From: Parabacteroides gordonii MS-1 = DSM 23371
GTDB lineage: Bacteria > Bacteroidota > Bacteroidia > Bacteroidales > Tannerellaceae
Length of the DNA stretch: 64,000 bases
Assembly (NCBI RefSeq): GCF_000969825.1
Contig: NZ_KQ033920.1
Location: 1,601,075-1,665,074 of the forward strand
Direction: 5' to 3'
Part shown: positions 33,377-44,600 of the stretch, piece by piece
How the letters are laid out: each line of letters opens with the position of its first letter
Position numbering within the stretch: the first letter of the stretch is position 1
The notes under the pieces: generated by a model
Seen by the model: the letters and a program-made list of their open reading frames with translations, nothing else
The model's database searches: none
What the model was told of the DNA's origin: nothing
Program-made: the position numbers and the translations under genes

Positions 33377-36300
33377 CTATCTGTAGATAGAAACTTTCCG
33401 CCGAACATACCGTCCATCTTCATACAACTCTGCCAGATAAACACCATTCGGGAGAAAACTGATCGCTCTGTCGCCCGACAACTTTAATTCTTGCAGTAAC
33501 TGCCCGTTCATACGGTATATCCTCAAAACAGAATGAGCCGTAACAGGATGGATATACAAACAACTACCGACGCTATACAATCGGGCCTTGCCATCTACAG
33601 TTATTATTTCGAGGTCTGTAGGAATACTGAAAGTCGCAACTAACAACGAGTCGGTTTTCACCTCACGAAACAAATAGCTGCCGGGGACACCAATCGGCTT
33701 CAGTTCTTTCTCCGTACCCACTTCCACTTTTTCCAGCACACCATTCTTCTCCGTATGAATAATAAACTGATGATTACTGCCCTCCGGCACACGTACACAG
33801 CAAGGGGTAACAAAACCACCTTTACCTACCATCCGGGATTTCAGCGTATAGACAGGTATACCGACATTGCAGAAGACAACCTCAACAGTCATGTTACATT
33901 GAATATTCCTCAGATTATATCGCGTAACAGTTCCTACACTGTTTCCATTCACACGTACATCCGCCAACTGCTGGCTATGCCCCGGGCTAATTTCAAAGTT
34001 CAAGCTTCCACCCTTTTGTACAACAGTCGTACCCGGCGTAACCGTTCCCAGTCCTGTACTGCGTACCCAGACAGTAAATTTGCTTGGTCCCGGATTGGGA
34101 ATATCCGGAATGCCCGGATTACCGGGTTCGGGATCAGGATCGGGGTTCGGTTCAGGATCAGGGTCGGGACCGGGAGGATAAGATGTCCGGACAAACAGAG
34201 CCTCTATCCGGGCAGAGGTATACATTTCCCTGACTACCACCCCTTGGTTGGCCAATGCTTCCACAGTATAATCAGTCCCGCCGATCGATAACTTCTCAAA
34301 ACGGAAATATGTATTGGCTTTTGCCTCGATACGTATTTTTGTACCGGAAGTAACAATACTTCCGGAAGCAAGCGTTTCCCCATTATCATCCGATCTCACA
34401 ACAAGTGTTCCACCTGCCGATTGTCCATACGTGATAACGACCGGTTGCGGTTTCGGCAATATTTCGACAGCTACATTCGTCATTACCGGAAAGAAATTCT
34501 CCGCATCGGATGAAGTAAACCGAACCGGATATTCTGAATTTCCGGTTACTACTGTTTTAGGGGCATTCCATACGAAATACCCCGGCACTGTCCCGAATCC
34601 GTCAGCTTCAGCCAAACCTCCTTCCAGTACGGCATCTTCCAACATCGCTCCGGCAACCAACATACCTACCATCGGAGATGTCACGATTTTCGGTGTCGCT
34701 TTCTCTATAGTCAATGAAGAAACAGCCTGATAAGCCAGCCAGGTATCGTCTTCTTTGCGACTGACAATAACCTGATAACTCCCTGCATCTGTCGGGATGA
34801 CTGCTTTATCGTTTTTATCCCGATATTCTACCTGCCAACCTCTTACTGCCGGAGTAGACGATACCGATACCTGTTTCGATCTGCCATCATACACCAACGA
34901 TACCGGCGGAGTGATCTTCACCTGTAATCCAGCATCAGGTGAAGCAGGATCCTTCTTCTTCTCAAAACGAGCAACAACGGCCAGATCAGTTGCTATTGGC
35001 AAAGTATACGGATTACTATTGTAAAGCGTTCCATTAATATCAAAACCATTGAATCGATATCCGGCATCGGCATTCGCCTTCAGAGTCAAAGCCATACCAT
35101 CATAAAAGACAGTCCCCTCAGGGCAAAGCAGATCGCCGTTATATAATTGTGCCTTTCCCCGACCTTCAGTAGTCAGTGTCACCTTACGACTCACTCCCGG
35201 TTTGCCAGCCACCTGCAAATAGACTTTCCCGGTAGCCACATTATAGTTCTTCCGGTCGACCGGGATAAAGAGGATATCCTGATAGCCGGAGACTGTTACC
35301 GTCACCTTCTTATCCGTTGCCGCAGGATTACTCCAGGAAAAAAAACCATCTACTTTTTTCGATAGCCAGATAGCCGATCCTCCGTCCAGCGTTGCCGTCG
35401 TATTGGCAAGCGGCCCCGCCACTTGCTCTTCTTGATAATCTATTTTAGTAATCTGAGGGGTGGCACGGCGAATAGTCAAACCTCCCTTTATCAGTTGTTC
35501 AAAAGCAGTAAAACGTTCATCCGCCGGACGATTCAATTTAACATCATACACACCGGCATCACGCGGAACAGCCACCCGGCCGTTCTGATAATAGGAAACC
35601 AAGATGTCATCGGTTATGCCACCGGGAAGTGTACGCACTACAAAAGAGTGCATATCACGATTATAAACCACCTCCTGAGGATCGAGGTCGATACCCAGCC
35701 GAGCATCCGGATCCGGATTTTCAGGATCGGGGTTCGTACCGATCTCCCCATCTTTATCGAATGAAGCGCTCAACACCAGATCTTCCGTCAAGCTCACGTT
35801 GCGACTGACGGTTATATCCTGCCCTCCGGCCATTATACGTGTCAGGCTATATCCTTCGTTCGGCGTAGCTTTCACCACAACCACCGTCCCGTAAAGATAC
35901 CGTTCACCCGAAACCACCGCATTTCCATCTATCGATGCTTCGAGCACACCCCCTTCCGGTGCCCGAACGACAATGGGGAATGTATTCTGTTCCAGTCCCT
36001 GTGCAAAAGTAACCTGACCGTTCACTTCATAGACAGCCGTATTCATACCTCCGGCAGTAAGAAAATCCACCGGATTGCCGTTGGCCGTGAGTGAGACCAG
36101 CCGTTGCGTATTGGTATTGGCTACCAGCAACGTCAACATTGTTCCCTTTGCCACCTCACTACCGCTGGGAACTGTGTTGTTCCCCTCTTTCACGATCAGC
36201 GGAGCAGCATACGTTATTGTATAAGGGCCGTCCGGCTCTTCTGCGGCATCTTTAAAACGGATACCCAATGAAACATCACCGGTTACCGCCAGCTTGTTTC

Positions 36301-37540
36301 CCGACAAGGCGGAAGCCGGATCCACTTCGTACGCCTCGAAAAGTTTTCCTGCGGTAGCCGTATTACCCAAAGTCAAGACCGTACCGTAATCATAAGAAGC
36401 CGTTGCCGCCGCTGTCCCGTTTATGGTCAACGTACCTATCGAAACATCCGGGGCGGTCACTGTAACGGTAAATTGTTCGACAGCAAACGCCGCTCCAATG
36501 GAGATATCCTTCTTTACTGTCACCGTCGTACCGGAAAGCACATCCGAAGGTTCGACTGTATAGGCTGTAAACTCATGTCCGGTAGCCGCTTCTTCTGAGA
36601 GTTCCAGCCGTGTGCCGTATTCCAACCGGTGCGTACCAGGCAACAGTGCCGTCTGTCCATTTGTAACCGTCAGCTTACCGCCGTCCGGACTTTTCACGGT
36701 AACAACACAAACGATCTTTTCTATGACAGCTTTCAACTTTACATCGCCGTCAACAATGAAGCTATTCCCCTTCAGCAACGCCCCGTTGACGGTCAAGGCA
36801 GAAAGCCGGTAGCCTTCATCCGGGGTAACGGTCATTTCCAATTCAGTTCCATACGGGACGATACCGCCTTGTCCAACATCGGAAGTACCTCCGTTTTCTT
36901 TCTTTTTTACCGTCAGCGTACCATGCTCTATTGCATCCCATTCCACCAGGCAATCAATACCTTTGAATTCGACCACTATCGTATGGTTCGCAATAACCCC
37001 GGTAAGGACGAAAGGCGAAGCCGTTCCCTGCGAAGTTCCGTCCAGCTTAATATCGGCAATCTCATACCCCACATCCGGTGTAATGGTAAACGCCTGGCTC
37101 CCTCCTTTGGGAACCTGCGCAAAAGTCGGAACGATGCTTCCCCCTTTTCCGGCCGAAGCCGTCAGGTCGAAACGGACCGGAGTGAAAGCGGCTGTCAATG
37201 TATGATTTGCCGTTATATTTATAAATGTATACGTATAGGAAGTACTTCCCGCGATAACCGCATCGGTCAGCGGAGTCCCGTCTACCAGAATGCTACCTAT
37301 TTCATACCCGGAGGCCGCAGCAATGGTAAAAGCCCGGTCGGTTCCCCCCTTGACGGTCACTTTCCCGTCGGTATCCCCAGTGGGAGAAATGGTTCCCCCT
37401 GTGACCTGTGTCACTGTTATCGTCTTTTCCCCGGTAGACGGGCCGTCGGGACCGTCGGGGCCTACCACCTCTTGTGCCCGGGTACCTACTGAAAGAAGCA
37501 GCAGGCACAACAAGACTATATGTCGGATATATTGTTTCAT
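33377..37540 (-). CDS. Giant secreted protein with bacterial-repeat and MBG-like domains
   Basis: This 1387-residue exported protein has a signal peptide (about 1-22, ending VGTRA). It then has a series of about 75-residue beta units of the 'Bacterial repeat' (Flg_new_2-like) type: GYEIGSILVDGTPL, NHTLTAAF, GYRLSALTVNGALL. Two MBG-like domains lie in the second half (about 640-790 and 895-1040). Near residue 1120 is a Pro/Asp-rich linker (DPDPEPNPDPDPEPG), and the last 70 residues (VLRIYRMNGQLLQEL, ending RRKVSIYR) look like a type IX secretion-type sorting domain. It is third of three giant tandem genes, 24 bp from the one before. An adhesive or surface role is inferred. Confidence 0.8.
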   Translation of the reverse strand: MKQYIRHIVLLCLLLLSVGTRAQEVVGPDGPDGPSTGEKTITVTQVTGGTISPTGDTDGKVTVKGGTDRAFTIAAASGYEIGSILVDGTPLTDAVIAGSTSYTYTFINITANHTLTAAFTPVRFDLTASAGKGGSIVPTFAQVPKGGSQAFTITPDVGYEIADIKLDGTSQGTASPFVLTGVIANHTIVVEFKGIDCLVEWDAIEHGTLTVKKKENGGTSDVGQGGIVPYGTELEMTVTPDEGYRLSALTVNGALLKGNSFIVDGDVKLKAVIEKIVCVVTVKSPDGGKLTVTNGQTALLPGTHRLEYGTRLELSEEAATGHEFTAYTVEPSDVLSGTTVTVKKDISIGAAFAVEQFTVTVTAPDVSIGTLTINGTAAATASYDYGTVLTLGNTATAGKLFEAYEVDPASALSGNKLAVTGDVSLGIRFKDAAEEPDGPYTITYAAPLIVKEGNNTVPSGSEVAKGTMLTLLVANTNTQRLVSLTANGNPVDFLTAGGMNTAVYEVNGQVTFAQGLEQNTFPIVVRAPEGGVLEASIDGNAVVSGERYLYGTVVVVKATPNEGYSLTRIMAGGQDITVSRNVSLTEDLVLSASFDKDGEIGTNPDPENPDPDARLGIDLDPQEVVYNRDMHSFVVRTLPGGITDDILVSYYQNGRVAVPRDAGVYDVKLNRPADERFTAFEQLIKGGLTIRRATPQITKIDYQEEQVAGPLANTTATLDGGSAIWLSKKVDGFFSWSNPAATDKKVTVTVSGYQDILFIPVDRKNYNVATGKVYLQVAGKPGVSRKVTLTTEGRGKAQLYNGDLLCPEGTVFYDGMALTLKANADAGYRFNGFDINGTLYNSNPYTLPIATDLAVVARFEKKKDPASPDAGLQVKITPPVSLVYDGRSKQVSVSSTPAVRGWQVEYRDKNDKAVIPTDAGSYQVIVSRKEDDTWLAYQAVSSLTIEKATPKIVTSPMVGMLVAGAMLEDAVLEGGLAEADGFGTVPGYFVWNAPKTVVTGNSEYPVRFTSSDAENFFPVMTNVAVEILPKPQPVVITYGQSAGGTLVVRSDDNGETLASGSIVTSGTKIRIEAKANTYFRFEKLSIGGTDYTVEALANQGVVVREMYTSARIEALFVRTSYPPGPDPDPEPNPDPDPEPGNPGIPDIPNPGPSKFTVWVRSTGLGTVTPGTTVVQKGGSLNFEISPGHSQQLADVRVNGNSVGTVTRYNLRNIQCNMTVEVVFCNVGIPVYTLKSRMVGKGGFVTPCCVRVPEGSNHQFIIHTEKNGVLEKVEVGTEKELKPIGVPGSYLFREVKTDSLLVATFSIPTDLEIITVDGKARLYSVGSCLYIHPVTAHSVLRIYRMNGQLLQELKLSGDRAISFLPNGVYLAELYEDGRYVRRKVSIYR

Positions 37541-37564
37541 TATAATATATTATACTTGATGTTA

Positions 37565-40500
37565 TTATTCTGTTACATAAATCTTTGTCCGGTCGACGAT
37601 ATACAGTCCGGCAGCCAATGGCAACCGGGTCGTTCCCACCGGCACGCTCTCAACCCGGTGCAGCCGGCCGTCGAGCGTACAGACACGGATAAGCGTTTCC
37701 GTCGCGGTTGTTATCCATACGCATCCCTTTCCTCCGCTTATACGCAGGCAGTCGGCTACCGGTACAGGTTTTTCATTGCCGGTCGGCAGGCCTGCCATAC
37801 GCAGCGTAGCATGCGTTGCCACCGTCTGGTCGTCGGTCAACAGATAGCTGCTGAAGGGCGGTACCTCCATCGTGCTGCCGGTCGAAGCCATCTGCCGTTC
37901 ATATTCCGTTCCTACTCCATTGAGCTGATAGAAAGGAAGATCCAGCGTATGGGTATAAAGTACACCGGTCGACTGTTGCCGGTATTCGCTCTGTGCAGGT
38001 TTCTCCGGAGCAAGTGGATGACGGTTCAGAAACTGGTTGGGGGGAGAAACAAACAAAACGGCCATATCAGGATCGCTATGGGTGGTTAGTCCTTCCGGCA
38101 CGGCAATGATATAGCCTTTGTTTGCCTCCACCCGCTCTTCGACGACATATTGGAACGAGTCGTCGCCGGCAAGGGTTCGCAGCCAAAAGTGTCCACCCGT
38201 ACCTGAGATCAGATAAGGAGAGAGAGCCACCGGGCGGCCATCTATTATTGCAGTAATACTGCGCGGCTCATAAGGTAACGAAAAGCCCTCCCACCTCTCT
38301 TCTACTGCAAAGGTACGATGATAAACAATCCCTGCCGTTGCCACTACCGGATCATCACATTTCAATTGCGAACCGTTACCCAACGTAAGCCGATGGAGTG
38401 TATTCAAGTCGCTGCCGGCTTCAATAATCAGGGTCTTCCCGGGAGCTACTACCACGTTGCAATCTTTATTCGTCGCATCCGTCCAGATAGCATCCGCATC
38501 GATACTCACCAAACGGTAAGCCTTTTGGTTGGTATTATGGTCAGGCAGAGAGGGAATCAGTGTCGTTTCATAGACTTCTCCGTTCACCGTCAACTGCAGG
38601 TCTTCCTCTACGGTTATAGCCGGAAGCCACAGACAAGCACCGCCTTCGTATAGCAGTACCTTCTGTTGTTCACCGCCGGCAACCCGCTCACACACCACTT
38701 CATCCAACGAAGCGGCAGAAGGCAAGCCTTCCACCGTCAGGCGATACACCTCTTTTCCATCGCGAACAATCGTACCACTCAGTTTCACTTCTTCGGAAAT
38801 ATAGACCCGACCATTCAACAGAAGCGTGCCATAAAGAAACCCTTTATCGGCAGTTCCTCCCTGGTCGTTGATCATCAATGTTGCAGCGGCAGACACATCG
38901 AATGCAGCATCGGCAGTCGCCGACAAACGTTTACCATTCATATCGACCACTACATTTTCATTTATTTTCTGCACTCCCCGTAATGCCTGGTCTGCCACCA
39001 ACTGGATCGTTCCTCCTCCGACCGTCTGTACCGCAGCCAGCGCAGAAGCAAACGACGGATAGTATTGCGAACCGACCTTTGCCACATTGCTACCGGCTTC
39101 CATATCGAACCGGTTGTTGTGGGTTGCCTGTATCAGAATATCAGTCAGCGTGCAAGTCTTGCCGACAGTCCCCGTCAAGGTTGCTGTCAGATCGTGCGTA
39201 CCTCCCTCCACCTCCAACCAACCATAGGCTACCGCCTGTCCGGTTGTATTTGTTTTACCCGGAAAGAAAAGCGTACCGCTTTGGGCATAATAGCTCCAGG
39301 TTCCGTTGTTCGCACCTGCCGGTAAGAAAAATGCCGTACGATATACAGTCTGATTACTCAGTGTAACCATACCCGGCAAAGAGACGGAACTTTCCACACA
39401 AACACCGGCAGTTACACTGAAATTACCCGACAGGCTTCCCTTTTCCGTACTGCTGTATATATCGAGCGTGCCAGTTCCTGTCGTTGTGAAACCGGTAGCT
39501 GCCGGCATTTCAAGTGTATAATCCTCCAGATCCAATTTCAGTTCTGTGCCATCGGCTATCGTCACCGATGTCGCCAGCTTCGTACTTTGCTGCAACACGA
39601 TTTCATCCCCATCCGTAGCAGCAGCAAAGGCAGCGGCAAGGGAAGTATAAGGCGTCGTACCGATTCGTGCAACCACGGCCGGCTCATTGACAACGACTGT
39701 ATTACCATGCGAGACAATCACCTGCACACCGCCGGCAGTATAAGAATTGCCATCGGCAACCAATGTCAGTGTCTCCGGTTGCACACTGGCAGGCAACCAA
39801 AGACAAGCCACTTTATCTTTTATATAGCAGGCAACATCGGCAGCCGTACCCAGGCTATAAGTTGCCGGCCCATCCACGTCGGCAGTCGTATTCAGAGTAA
39901 CCAATACGCGATAAAGCTGCATTTTACTTTCACTCAACACCATACCGATATTTGCGGCTGCCACATCTTTACCGATATAAATATTTCCTTTGATACGGAA
40001 CGTACCCGTAATGCGTCCGGTCCCGCGATCGGCATCACAGATGCTCAGACAAGCACCCGGTTCCGACGCATCGAGCATACAGTTCTCGCCGGTCAAGGTA
40101 TGGCCATCCAGATGCAATTCGGTCTTCACATTCGCATCACCTTTATGGCTATGATCGGTCTCACCGCTCAGGGAAACATCACGCTGCAACCACAACTGGC
40201 TGCCGTCCATCTTTCCGGCAGCTTCCAATCCCTCATGAAAAGTGGCATAAAAAGTCCCGGTATCGGTACCCGGTGTCTCGGTAGCCGAATAAAGTACAAC
40301 TTCGCTATCACCTGTGTGCAAGTCGATATTGTTATCATGGTTTGCCTGTATAACAACATTATCCTTCAGAAGATTCGTCCCGCCGATGGTCAGGGAAAAG
40401 CGGGAAGCCACATGGGCTGGCAACCAGAGATAGGCTACCGGAGTTGCCCCCTCTATCAATGCCTTTGCCAGCACATCCGTATCGGCTCCATAGGTATAAG

Positions 40501-41602
40501 TCAACGGAGTGCCATCGATGGTTCCGTCGGGTAGCACCAGGCGAGTACGGTAAACCTGCTTACCGGCTTTCATCACAGCAGCCGTCAACTGCACCGTACG
40601 GTCGGCCACCACATCGCCTTCAACAGTAAAGCTTCCGGCCAGGCTGCCGCTTTTTACGCGTAACCGCTTACCGGCATCTACCGTGAAGCCTGCGGAAGCC
40701 GAAGCCGTCAATTCCCAGTTGTTCAGAGAGAACTCCGTATCAGCAACCGTTTGAACCTTCTCTTTCAGTGAAGTGTTAGCCAGCAACCGGATCGTTCCCT
40801 CTGCCGTCAAAACATTAAAAGCTCCCTCCAGAGTCAGGTGGGTAGTGGTTGTCGCCGGGCTCCCTTGAGTCACTTCCGCCACATTTGCAACCACGTCATC
40901 CGACTTTTCGCTGCTTGCGGCATTCTCCGCATGTTGGGTAACCGTCACCGGAGCGGTGGCATATATCTGCGATGTTGCACTTCCGGTGGGAGTATATGTA
41001 AAGGTAGTCCGCAATGCTGCCATGCTATGCGGCAACCAGAGACACAGGTATTTACCCTGCCGTGCATAGCGGGTCACACGGGTATTCCCGTAAGTCACCC
41101 CGCTAACCGCACCCTCCGCCTCATTACCCGGTAACTCCACCAGTACCCGGTACAGATTTTGCCGGGGCGTACCGGCGATTACACCTACCCCCGTCATCCG
41201 GACATCGGTTCCCGCAAACAGATTTCCGCTCCCCTCCAGGATGAAAGAACCGGAAAGAGTTCCCTTTTTTACAACCAACGTCTTACCGTCGGCAATCTTT
41301 AACTCCGTGCCCGAGGCGCACGTCAACATGTAGTTTTCAAGAATAAGACTTGTAGTAAACTTCACGTCGAGAGCGGAAGCAACATCCTGAATGATCCCGA
41401 TCAGCAGCGTTATTTCTTTACCGTCGACAGTTACCGCTTCAAAGGCTTTTGCCAACGAAGTATATTCCATCCCGTCCATCTTGGCGACTTTCCAATTGAG
41501 ATCAGGCCCGTCATCGGGATCCACCCACTGTGCCCGGCAGGGATGCAGGGCGGCAATGAGCAGGAGCACGGTTGTTAATAACCGGATTATTTGTCTATAC
41601 AT
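37565..41602 (-). CDS. Giant secreted beta-repeat protein (five modules)
   Basis: This 1345-residue protein has a signal peptide ending near ALHPCRA-Q and about five modules of roughly 180-200 residues. Each begins like ARIGTTPYTSLAAAFAAA, continues with LKLDLEDYTL and SLSGNFSV segments of right-handed beta-helix style, then YRTxxxLP, a CLWLP block, and ends with a His-Asn motif before the next module. The C-terminal 250 residues (WEGFSLPYE...GYIIAVPE...GLYIVDRTK) are clearly related to those of the 41631-49052 protein, and end like a sorting domain. It lies 28 bp after that gene and forms one transcript with it. Function is unknown; adhesin or matrix protein is the best guess. Confidence 0.82.
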   Translation of the reverse strand: MYRQIIRLLTTVLLLIAALHPCRAQWVDPDDGPDLNWKVAKMDGMEYTSLAKAFEAVTVDGKEITLLIGIIQDVASALDVKFTTSLILENYMLTCASGTELKIADGKTLVVKKGTLSGSFILEGSGNLFAGTDVRMTGVGVIAGTPRQNLYRVLVELPGNEAEGAVSGVTYGNTRVTRYARQGKYLCLWLPHSMAALRTTFTYTPTGSATSQIYATAPVTVTQHAENAASSEKSDDVVANVAEVTQGSPATTTTHLTLEGAFNVLTAEGTIRLLANTSLKEKVQTVADTEFSLNNWELTASASAGFTVDAGKRLRVKSGSLAGSFTVEGDVVADRTVQLTAAVMKAGKQVYRTRLVLPDGTIDGTPLTYTYGADTDVLAKALIEGATPVAYLWLPAHVASRFSLTIGGTNLLKDNVVIQANHDNNIDLHTGDSEVVLYSATETPGTDTGTFYATFHEGLEAAGKMDGSQLWLQRDVSLSGETDHSHKGDANVKTELHLDGHTLTGENCMLDASEPGACLSICDADRGTGRITGTFRIKGNIYIGKDVAAANIGMVLSESKMQLYRVLVTLNTTADVDGPATYSLGTAADVACYIKDKVACLWLPASVQPETLTLVADGNSYTAGGVQVIVSHGNTVVVNEPAVVARIGTTPYTSLAAAFAAATDGDEIVLQQSTKLATSVTIADGTELKLDLEDYTLEMPAATGFTTTGTGTLDIYSSTEKGSLSGNFSVTAGVCVESSVSLPGMVTLSNQTVYRTAFFLPAGANNGTWSYYAQSGTLFFPGKTNTTGQAVAYGWLEVEGGTHDLTATLTGTVGKTCTLTDILIQATHNNRFDMEAGSNVAKVGSQYYPSFASALAAVQTVGGGTIQLVADQALRGVQKINENVVVDMNGKRLSATADAAFDVSAAATLMINDQGGTADKGFLYGTLLLNGRVYISEEVKLSGTIVRDGKEVYRLTVEGLPSAASLDEVVCERVAGGEQQKVLLYEGGACLWLPAITVEEDLQLTVNGEVYETTLIPSLPDHNTNQKAYRLVSIDADAIWTDATNKDCNVVVAPGKTLIIEAGSDLNTLHRLTLGNGSQLKCDDPVVATAGIVYHRTFAVEERWEGFSLPYEPRSITAIIDGRPVALSPYLISGTGGHFWLRTLAGDDSFQYVVEERVEANKGYIIAVPEGLTTHSDPDMAVLFVSPPNQFLNRHPLAPEKPAQSEYRQQSTGVLYTHTLDLPFYQLNGVGTEYERQMASTGSTMEVPPFSSYLLTDDQTVATHATLRMAGLPTGNEKPVPVADCLRISGGKGCVWITTATETLIRVCTLDGRLHRVESVPVGTTRLPLAAGLYIVDRTKIYVTE

Positions 41603-41630
41603 TATATATATATGTTACTGGTTTATACTT

Positions 41631-44600
41631 TTAATACTTTACGATCACCTTTGTACTGTTTACGATGTAGAATCCGCCGGCAAGCGGGATCTCGGTCTGT
41701 CCGACTCCGACACGCAGGGCACGCACCAAACTGCCGTCGAAACGGTAGATAAAAACATCCTCTTCCTTCTGTGCCTCCACCACCACGCAGCCGCGGCGGG
41801 TATGGATACGCAAATTTTCAGGAAGGGAAGGAATTACCACATCCGTAGCCGTCCCGATACGCAACGTTGGCAATACGGTTGTCGTATTGACATCCGCCAG
41901 CAGATAGCCACGGAACGGATCGACGGTAACGGCGGAGGGCAAAGGCTGTTCCAGTTCGAATGCATCGCCGGAAGCATTCAGCAAATAGCAAGCCTCCTTC
42001 ACCTCCAGGCGGTCGAACGTGCCGTTGGCATAAGAAGCAAAACCGCTTGCCGGTTTCACTGCCGTCACCTTGTCGCGGCGCAGCAACTGGTTGGGGCCCG
42101 AGACAAACGTTATCTCCTTATTCGCCCATACCGTCGGTACCGCCATCAGGTAAGAGACATTCGCCGTCATTTCGGTTGTGCTGACGTTTTGCAGCTTACC
42201 TTCCGCACTCATCGTCTTCAGCCAGAAATTACCGGCCGTACCCGTGCCCGTTGCCGGAGTGAGCAGTATAGTTCGGGAAGTACCCGAAGCGGGATCGCTC
42301 TCTTCGGTGGTAATACGTGTCGTTGTAAACGGCAAGGCCACCGACTCCCATTGGTTGGCATCTACGAACGAACGTACATACCGGATACCCTCTTCGGCAA
42401 TCACCATACCAGCCGTAGCCGACGTTTTCACCAAGGCACCGTCACGGATAGTCAGGCGGTGTAAGGTAGTAGTACCCGTCACGTTTTCGAGCGAAAGTTC
42501 GGCATCCCCGGCCAGTACCAGGTTTGTATTGGCATAAGCCGCCTGCCAGGTATGCGAACCGGAACCCAATACGACCCGTTTGTAGGCAGTCAGCTCCGTA
42601 TTATGATTATCGAGATCAGTCGGCACAGTCGCCTCATAAGTGTCACTTCCCTGAGGAATTAGCAGGTCATATGTCAGAGCAGCCGATTCGAGCCAATGGC
42701 ACTGCATGACCGCTGCGGCATCCGGTCCCACTTTCACCAGCGTACGGTAGCACTCTTTATTGTCTTTGTTAAGTACGATACCGGCTACCTTCACATCGCT
42801 TCCGGCCTTTACGCTGCCCTCGCCATTAAGACGGATCGTTCCGAGCAGCGAGCCCTGCACAATTGTCAGCACCTTACCGGCAGCCACACTGAAGCCGCTG
42901 TTGCCGGAAGTATAACTAAACCCACCCAGGTCGAGGGTCAGACTTTTCTGTATATCCTGCACGGAAGAGAGCGACACATCCTTCAGCAGTCTCACCGTTC
43001 CCCCTTCCATAGCGGCAGCCAGTGCCGAAGCCAGCGAAGCGAACGATTTATCGCCCACCTTCGCCACCGGGTCGTTGCCGCCTGTCAGGTCGAGTTCATT
43101 GCCGTGGGTGGATGCGATGATGACGTTATTGAGGGCATACTCCACATCTCCCGCCGTTACGGTCAACGCCTGCATGGTGTTTGAAGAAGGGAGCCAGAGG
43201 CAAGCCACATTCTCCTGAATATTCGTGCAGGTAGCCGTAATATCTCCATAAGTATAATTGAACGAGGTCGTTCCGGCGGGTAGCGTCAGGAACGTGCGCC
43301 AAACCGTTTTCCCAGCTGCGCTTACCCGTGCATTGTTCATAATGACACTACTTTTCATATATACGTTGCCATCGATGGCGACAGCCCCTTCCAGTGTTCC
43401 GTCCCGTAGGGTCAGTAGATGGCTGCCCGCATCCAAGGTCAATCCTTCCGTAGCGGTTATCAACCGGTTGTTGTCGAGCGAGATCGTTGCATCGCTCCGT
43501 GCTTCCAGCGCCCCGCCGAGTCCGGTGAGATCCTTACGCAACACCACTGTTTCACCGGCGGTGGCCAGCGTCAAGGCTTCGGACAGCGTATCGTAAATAT
43601 CGTCGCCGATAGCTGCGATGCCTTCCACATAGGTTACAGTAAGCGGATTCACGTGGGTAGGTGTTATGATGATACCGGTGGCGAGATAAGTATCCGTACC
43701 CGCCTCGGCAGAGAAATTGACCGGTTGATTGACCGGCTGCATCCACAAGCAAAGTTCGCCGCTTTCAGAACTCTTCACCCGGCCAGTCTGATCACTGCAA
43801 TCATACACGACCGATGCCGTGACCGGCAGCCCGCTCACATTCACCCGGTAAGCCGGTGAAGTATTCAGATACACCTTACTCGTCGCTTCCATATTTACCG
43901 AACGATCTACCTGTAGATTGCCGTTGCTATAGATCGAACCGGCAGCAGACGAAATGATCGTAAAGCCGACCGACACGCTTCCGTTTCCGGTTATCCGCAG
44001 GTTGGCCGATTCAGGAACAGTTATCTGGGCATCCGCCGAAGAGGTGATGCTATAATCACCGGTTTCGAGTGTCACCGAACCGCTGATGCTGACAGCATTT
44101 TCCAGGACGGCATTCTTCAACACGATCACCGTCTTGCCCGCCGCATCGTTCAGCGCCTCCGCCAGTTTGCGGTATTTCTTGCCGTTACGTATCTGCGCTA
44201 CGTCGCTCACACCGTATGTTTCCAGATTGAAGTGGTCGGGGTTGACGGTTATGTTTTCTGTTTTATAGGCTTTGCTTCCCAATGTAAAGGTAAGCGTGCC
44301 CGCCATCGTTTCGGGAAACCAGAGACAGGCCACACCATTGCGTACCATGAACTGACCGGAAGAGACCATCGTACCATCGCTGGTGGTGAACGCATACGTA
44401 TGTTCACCGGTCGGGATCGTGGCCGGCAAGTCGGTTACAAGCAAACGGTAAAGAAGACCGTCCGCCTTATCGGTCACCTTGCCGATATGATCGCCGGTAA
44501 TGCCCTGGCCGATATACATCAATCCGCCGTCGAGTGACAGAGGCGCTTCCAGTTCGCCCGTCCCGGTCTTGCTGGTGACGGTCAGTTGTCCTCCGCTACC

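Noticed and set aside
36629-37492. A 287-codon plus-strand frame in the giant repeat gene
   Set aside because: It is opposite a well-supported signal-peptide protein and changes with the repeat units.
39587-42464. Plus-strand frames of 315 and 357 codons opposite the giant genes
   Set aside because: They are antisense shadows in regions of skewed codon use; their proteins are rich in Arg/His/Gln and look random.
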